From Cohnella ginsengisoli (GTDB lineage Bacteria > Bacillota > Bacilli > Paenibacillales > Paenibacillaceae), in the NCBI RefSeq assembly GCF_029525555.1, contig NZ_JAPDHZ010000003.1, positions 620,001 through 684,000 on the forward strand: 64,000 nt of DNA. The letters run 5' to 3'. Shown piece after piece: positions 60,510 to 64,000 of this stretch. The notes beneath the pieces were generated by a model. It worked only from the letters and a program-made list of their open reading frames with translations, did no database searches and was not told the DNA's origin. Within the stretch, counting starts at the first letter, position 1; every line of letters begins with the position of its first letter. The translations under genes and the position numbers were made by a program.

Positions 60510-60902
60510 ATGAATGAAATCGAAACCGAACTGCTTCGCGACTACGTCCACCTTACATATCTAATCAAAGAGGCCAAGGCTGAGCTGGCGGCATTGGACG
60601 ATCCTCGTATGCCCAATAGAGGCATTCGGATGAAGATGACCAAGATGATGGGCAGCATGTTCAACGACCGGCTGAAGCTTACACAATCCGAGATGCGCGA
60701 TCATGGTATGTTCGTGGTCAAAATCGACGATGACGAAAAAGACCCTCTTATATATGTACATACATCGATTAAACGGGTTAAGCAGTCGTTTCCTTATAAG
60801 AGGAAGATCCTGCAGGAAGACTTGAAGGATAAGCTCGATGGGATTGCCAAGGAAATATCGGGGATTAAGGTGCTGAACAAGAAGACTTATATGGAGGATT
60901 AG
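60510..60902 (+). CDS. Uncharacterised phage-edge protein
   Basis: 130 residues, helical and charged (MNEIETELLRDYVHLTYLIK, RGIRMKMTKMMGSMFNDRLK, IYVHTSIKRVKQSFPYKRKI). No family recognised. Plus strand, opposite to the phage structural genes, with its own promoter. GGGGTGAT 5 nt before the ATG. Possibly a lysogenic or moron gene. Confidence 0.75.
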   Translation: MNEIETELLRDYVHLTYLIKEAKAELAALDDPRMPNRGIRMKMTKMMGSMFNDRLKLTQSEMRDHGMFVVKIDDDEKDPLIYVHTSIKRVKQSFPYKRKILQEDLKDKLDGIAKEISGIKVLNKKTYMED

Positions 60903-60998
60903 AAAATATATCCATGTAAAGTGAAATGCAGAAAATCAGCTAAAGTGTAAAGTGGTTGCAAAAATTGCGTCCATTTTGCGGATTGGTTGCAAACGCAT

Positions 60999-61037
60999 AA
61001 AAAAGGGCCTTCCCGATTAAAGGAGGCCCTTTTCTTT
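60999..61037. terminator. Terminator between phage-edge gene and amidase gene
   Basis: AAAAGGGCCT/AGGCCCTTTT stem with T-runs both ways; it overlaps the end of the amidase coding sequence. The 97 bp before it hold two GGTTGCAAA direct repeats. Confidence 0.75.
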
Positions 61038-61883
61038 TGCCAACGCAGCAATCACGAGCAACTTACGAACAGCCTCGCCCATGAAGTTCCCCTGGTTCGC
61101 TTTGTTGTACAGATCCTTTATTACTGCAAAGATTTCTTCAGCGGTGGTCGCCTGCTTACCAAGCATAATAAGGGCCTGCAGAAGGCTTTCAAGCTTGGCC
61201 CTAGCCGCACCTCCATACTTGGGATCGTTTAGCTTGCTCTTTAGATCAAAGGCCCGGTCGTAGAACGCGAAGGCTAGGACGCGATCCGTTGTATTCTTTT
61301 GAAGATAGTCGATGCGCTCTTCGTAATGCTCGAGATCCATCGAATCCGCAATCGCCAGCTCCGCATATAGGCGCGTCCACGGGAACTTAGGGCCGGGACA
61401 TTGACTCTTACCGATGGAATCGATCTGAAAATGCCCGATGACCTGACTCGAATTGAGCGCGATCTTATGCCCGTAGATCCGCAACACCTCGGTCTGAATC
61501 CATTTATGGAGCCAGCAAAGCGACAGGAATTGAATCTCGGTTAGCGTTCCCTCTACACCCGGCGTATCGTCGTTGTAGGCGTCCTCGTTCTCGATGGTAA
61601 TGGAATAGAAGTTCGGGTTTAAGGCCCCCATCTGCAGGACGATAGGAGCCTTTGGGCTGCGTATGTTGCCGTTCGTCTTCGGGCGCTTGGTCAGCTCCAC
61701 GAACTGCATAATGCGACCGTCACGCCCGTTCAGATACGTCGATGACTTCTGATTTAAGAGGTTCTGGAACGTGTTCTTGACGCTGCTAAACGAACCGACT
61801 GAGATGTGATTGACGATCACAATGGGCTTATGTCCCTCTCGGTCGTAATGCCCGCCAAGGATATTCTGCTCAATAGGAAACAT
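61017..61883 (-). CDS. Phage N-acetylmuramoyl-L-alanine amidase (endolysin)
   Basis: 288 residues. Amidase_2 domain with zinc ligands His26 (IVNHISVGSFSS), His151 (VIGHFQIDS) and Cys162 (SQCPGPKFPW); cuts the lactyl-amide bond of peptidoglycan to release phage. The C-terminal ~110 residues are helical (AKLESLLQALIMLGKQATTAEEIFAVIKDLY) and may bind the wall or pack on a partner. Starts 3 bp after the small membrane protein gene. Confidence 0.92.
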   Translation of the reverse strand: MFPIEQNILGGHYDREGHKPIVIVNHISVGSFSSVKNTFQNLLNQKSSTYLNGRDGRIMQFVELTKRPKTNGNIRSPKAPIVLQMGALNPNFYSITIENEDAYNDDTPGVEGTLTEIQFLSLCWLHKWIQTEVLRIYGHKIALNSSQVIGHFQIDSIGKSQCPGPKFPWTRLYAELAIADSMDLEHYEERIDYLQKNTTDRVLAFAFYDRAFDLKSKLNDPKYGGAARAKLESLLQALIMLGKQATTAEEIFAVIKDLYNKANQGNFMGEAVRKLLVIAALAKEKGLL

Positions 61884-61886
61884 GGC

Positions 61887-62197
61887 TCACGCTCCGTGGT
61901 ACGATTTTTCGATGTCCGTTACCGCATTCGTAGTCGTGGTGACCGCCGTTCCCGTGTCCGAAGTGACGACCGTTTGAGAAACGACCTTCTTCTGTAGGAA
62001 GTGGTTCGATAAGCTGCGAATCACGTCCAGAAGCCCTTCAACGGCGATGAGTCCGCCCCCCGATATAGGTTGCCGCCTGAAGCGTATTCGGGCTGAGATC
62101 GAGCCCCAGCGTATCGTTTAAGCCGTTAATCAGGACTGTAATAACGAACGCGAGGAATTTCTTTTTTACCTGCCAGGATGCCTTGTGACATTTTCAT
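61887..62197 (-). CDS. Holin-like small phage membrane protein (two frameshifts)
   Basis: 102 residues once one base is dropped from each of two six-base runs (62056-62061 and 62162-62167): MKMSQGILAGKKKFLAFVIT..., one to two hydrophobic segments (FLAFVITVLINGL; TYIGGGLIAVEGLLDVI), and a Thr/Val-rich tail (VVTSDTGTAVTTTTNAV). Spacing to the amidase (3 bp) and overlap with the upstream gene fit a lysis cassette. SD AGGAG 4 nt before the ATG. Confidence 0.72.
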
Positions 62198-62569
62198 CTC
62201 GCTCCTTTTTGATGGGGATATCTCCGCTTGGAGTGTGGTATACGCGGTGGTAGGGGCAGGCGCACCAGCCAATGGCAGCAACGTACTCTGCCGGCCAATC
62301 TCGCAGCCATTTCTCAAGCCTGCATCCCATACTAAAACCTCCACGCGAGCTCTCAGCTCTCTTTGTTCGGTTAATATTTGCTGCAGCAATGAATTAGTGC
62401 CGCCGTTACTGAGCAGTTTTCTGAATCGCCGGGGCATATGGCGCAATAAGTAGTCCTGGACAAGCTTTATCCGCAGCAGATTGCCAATGATGAACAGGAT
62501 CGTTGCAAGCCTTAACCCTTCTTTTGCGAGGCTTCCGATTGTGGTAAGGGCCCAACTGACAAGATCCAT
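62194..62569 (-). CDS. Small phage membrane protein with coiled tail (one likely frameshift)
   Basis: About 124 residues: N-terminal helix (LRLATILFIIGNLLRIKLVQ), basic segment (HMPRRFRKLLSNGG), then LLQQILTEQRELRARVEVLVW coiled coil and a low-complexity tail. In the raw sequence it runs into the next gene; one base fewer in 62206-62210 ends it in an ATGA overlap with the next start, which is the arrangement I accept. Perhaps a holin-associated or XhlA-like protein. AAGGTGG 7 nt upstream. Confidence 0.65.
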
Positions 62570-62652
62570 TCCGATTCCACCTTAACAGAAAGACCGCATT
62601 CGAGGTCTATCCATACCTCGTCGCGGTCTTCTGACTTTCTATTCTTTTTCAT
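62512..62652 (-). CDS. Possible 46-residue phage protein
   Basis: MKKNRKSEDRDEVWIDLECG then LSVKVESEWILSVGP and a Lys-rich end. GGGGG 6 nt before the ATG. It overlaps the start of the next gene by 58 bp, and an AGACCGC..GCGGTCT hairpin lies within it, so the frame may be incidental. Confidence 0.3.
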   Translation of the reverse strand: MKKNRKSEDRDEVWIDLECGLSVKVESEWILSVGPLPQSEASQKKG

Positions 62653-62664
62653 GTGGCGCCCCCA

Positions 62665-64000
62665 TTAAAACCCGGTTTTAAACTTCTTGCCCGGCGTCTT
62701 CAGACCGACTTCTTTCTTCATAATGTTACGTCCATACTCGCCCGATTCGTTCAGCGCCTTCATCATCTTCTCTGCCTTCTTTTCCGTGGACAGCGATGGA
62801 TTGATCTTCTGAATTCGCTTGACCAGATCCTGACCGACGAGCGTTTGATATTTAACGTACTGTTCAGGCGTCAGATCGACCTTCTTGTCTTCTCCAGTGA
62901 GTTTGTCCGTGCCCTTTAGGGACTTGGCAACTGTTCGCGGTGCAAGCGAGCTATCACCGGTTTCCTTCAGCAGATCAATAACGAACTGCGCTTCCGCGGT
63001 AGGCTTGTAAATGCTCCGCTGAGACGGACTGAGGAATACGTCAACGAAGGAATTAAGCTTCGTCTGCGGCTCTCCTAGCGTACTTACACGCTGCGGCAAC
63101 TTCTGAGCAAGGTATGGGATATTCGCACGCGTTGGATTGATCGTTTTCGTCAAAGCATCGGGATCGTAAGTCTCCTTCACCTTGTCGTCGAACATTAGAT
63201 TGATCTGGCGCACAATCGATGGATTGTACATGCCCGGCACCTGTTTGACGAGGTTCGTAATGACCGCTTTCCACGTGTTGTCTTCGCCTGGACTGGTTTT
63301 GAATGCCTCTTGAATGCCTGACAGGACCGAACTATCAAGCAGCGTATTCAGACCGCCCCACGCCGCGTCTGCGGCCACGCTGAGTGCACCTTTGTCGTCC
63401 TTTACGGACTGAGCGATGTTAGAACCGATTGCCATCGGTGCCGACGTAGGTTGGGCCCAAGAGTATGCCCATAGCGTGTCTCCTGGCTTCATCTTGGCTG
63501 CCGCATCAATGTCGCCGCCGCTGACTACGGCATCAAGCATACGGACGATAGCCGAGCCGTTAATCTGGAAGTCCGCTTGTCCTGATAGCTTTTGAAGGTT
63601 GCGAACGTCCATATCCTTGTCGAGCGATCCGGTCAATGCACCTTTGTCCGCAAGCCAGTAGGCGACTGCGCCAAATCCAGTACCCATAAGCGCCCGTGTC
63701 ACCGACTGGATGACGTCAGCCCTTGTGAGATCCGTTTCCCGCGCTCGCAGTACGTCATTGAGTTGATGGAGTGCCTTCCCGATTCCGATAGGCGAATAGT
63801 CCATAGCCCGCAGCAGAAGGTTGGCCGGAGTCTTCGCGAACGGTAGGATGAGGTTGCCCGCGCCGAAGTCGGATGTCAGACCGAACGTACTGATTTTGTT
63901 GGCTCCGCGCTTGAATCCGCTCAGTTTTTGGGATAGGATGCTGTCATTCTGCAGCGTGACATACTCGCCGTAGTCGTTCGCAAGCTTCTCCGTCATGTCG
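62665..64000 (-). CDS. C-terminal part of a large phage virion-associated or polyvalent protein (partial)
   Basis: At least 443 codons, open to the window edge, so the true start lies beyond 64000. Repeated helix-forming segments with glycine-rich hydrophobic stretches (FGAGNLILPFAKTPANLLLRAMDYS, SVTRALMGTGFGAVAYWLAD) and the motif KTPANLL, seen in large proteins packed in phage heads (LPD-type polyvalent proteins). The C-terminus is rich in Lys (KKEVGLKTPGKKFKTGF). Function assignment tentative. Confidence 0.6.
   Translation of the reverse strand, partial: DMTEKLANDYGEYVTLQNDSILSQKLSGFKRGANKISTFGLTSDFGAGNLILPFAKTPANLLLRAMDYSPIGIGKALHQLNDVLRARETDLTRADVIQSVTRALMGTGFGAVAYWLADKGALTGSLDKDMDVRNLQKLSGQADFQINGSAIVRMLDAVVSGGDIDAAAKMKPGDTLWAYSWAQPTSAPMAIGSNIAQSVKDDKGALSVAADAAWGGLNTLLDSSVLSGIQEAFKTSPGEDNTWKAVITNLVKQVPGMYNPSIVRQINLMFDDKVKETYDPDALTKTINPTRANIPYLAQKLPQRVSTLGEPQTKLNSFVDVFLSPSQRSIYKPTAEAQFVIDLLKETGDSSLAPRTVAKSLKGTDKLTGEDKKVDLTPEQYVKYQTLVGQDLVKRIQKINPSLSTEKKAEKMMKALNESGEYGRNIMKKEVGLKTPGKKFKTGF

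Larger units (their letters stand above)
60439..64000. mobile_element. End of a prophage inserted in tadA
   Basis: From the junction at about 60439-60450 to the window end: lysis genes (amidase, two small membrane proteins), a large virion-associated protein, and a small early-type gene with its own promoter and operator at the edge. Integrase and far end lie beyond the window. Composition is less GC-rich than the flanking Tad genes. Confidence 0.85.

Overview
The window looks like a high-GC chromosome segment of a Paenibacillaceae bacterium, probably Cohnella or close kin. Reasons: strong AGGAGG ribosome sites, an rRNA/tRNA block in the Bacillus rrnD/trnD order flanked by perR, ygzB and ygxA homologues, a lia/psp envelope-stress operon, an SLH-domain surface protein, GatCAB, and yhbD/bactofilin genes. 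Genus is inference; the 16S gene (40833-42387) can settle it. Almost everything is on the minus strand.

Layout, left to right. (1) 1-10396: sugar-utilisation locus, read right to left: LacI regulator, then a separately promoted operon of Gfo/Idh/MocA dehydrogenase, two ABC permeases, sugar-binding lipoprotein and a very large SLH-anchored protein with four CBM9-like repeats and a DUF4832-type domain. (2) 10421-23722: prfC, an array of nine 62-bp hairpin repeats, two DHA2 drug exporters, two bactofilins and a MerR-like YhbD, a cyclase-family hydrolase, zwf, and two uncharacterised proteins. (3) 23767-26460: a c-di-GMP pair (EAL, CBS-GGDEF). (4) 26601-31457: lia/psp operon with two PspA paralogues, PspC, a LiaI-like protein and LiaFSR. 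(5) 31590-35771: NlpC/P60 hydrolase, MEKHLA protein, DUF3243, YihY/BrkB, FNT channel. (6) 35847-42740: fifteen tRNAs, 5S, 23S, 16S and tandem rRNA promoters, all reading leftward. (7) 42771-47648: a Fur-box-controlled propeller-like protein, YgxA, YgzB, a GH18 protein and PerR. (8) 47679-56455: TM2-like protein, MgtC, GNAT, gatCAB, a degenerate EAL protein, Ohr, an IDEAL-like protein, an M24 peptidase. (9) 56588-60438: a Tad-type pilus locus whose ATPase gene is cut at its P-loop by (10) a prophage end, 60439-64000 (amidase, two small membrane proteins, a large virion-associated protein).

A feature that affects reading of the whole window: about twenty genes are broken by single-base changes in homopolymers, nearly always one base too many in a run of 6-8. 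Removing one base restores full-length family members and normal stop-start spacing. I read these as assembly or sequencing errors, not pseudogenes, and give the inferred full-length spans. Some genes missing from simple ORF calling (61887-62197, 57518-57664, 57698-57847) become visible this way or because they are short.
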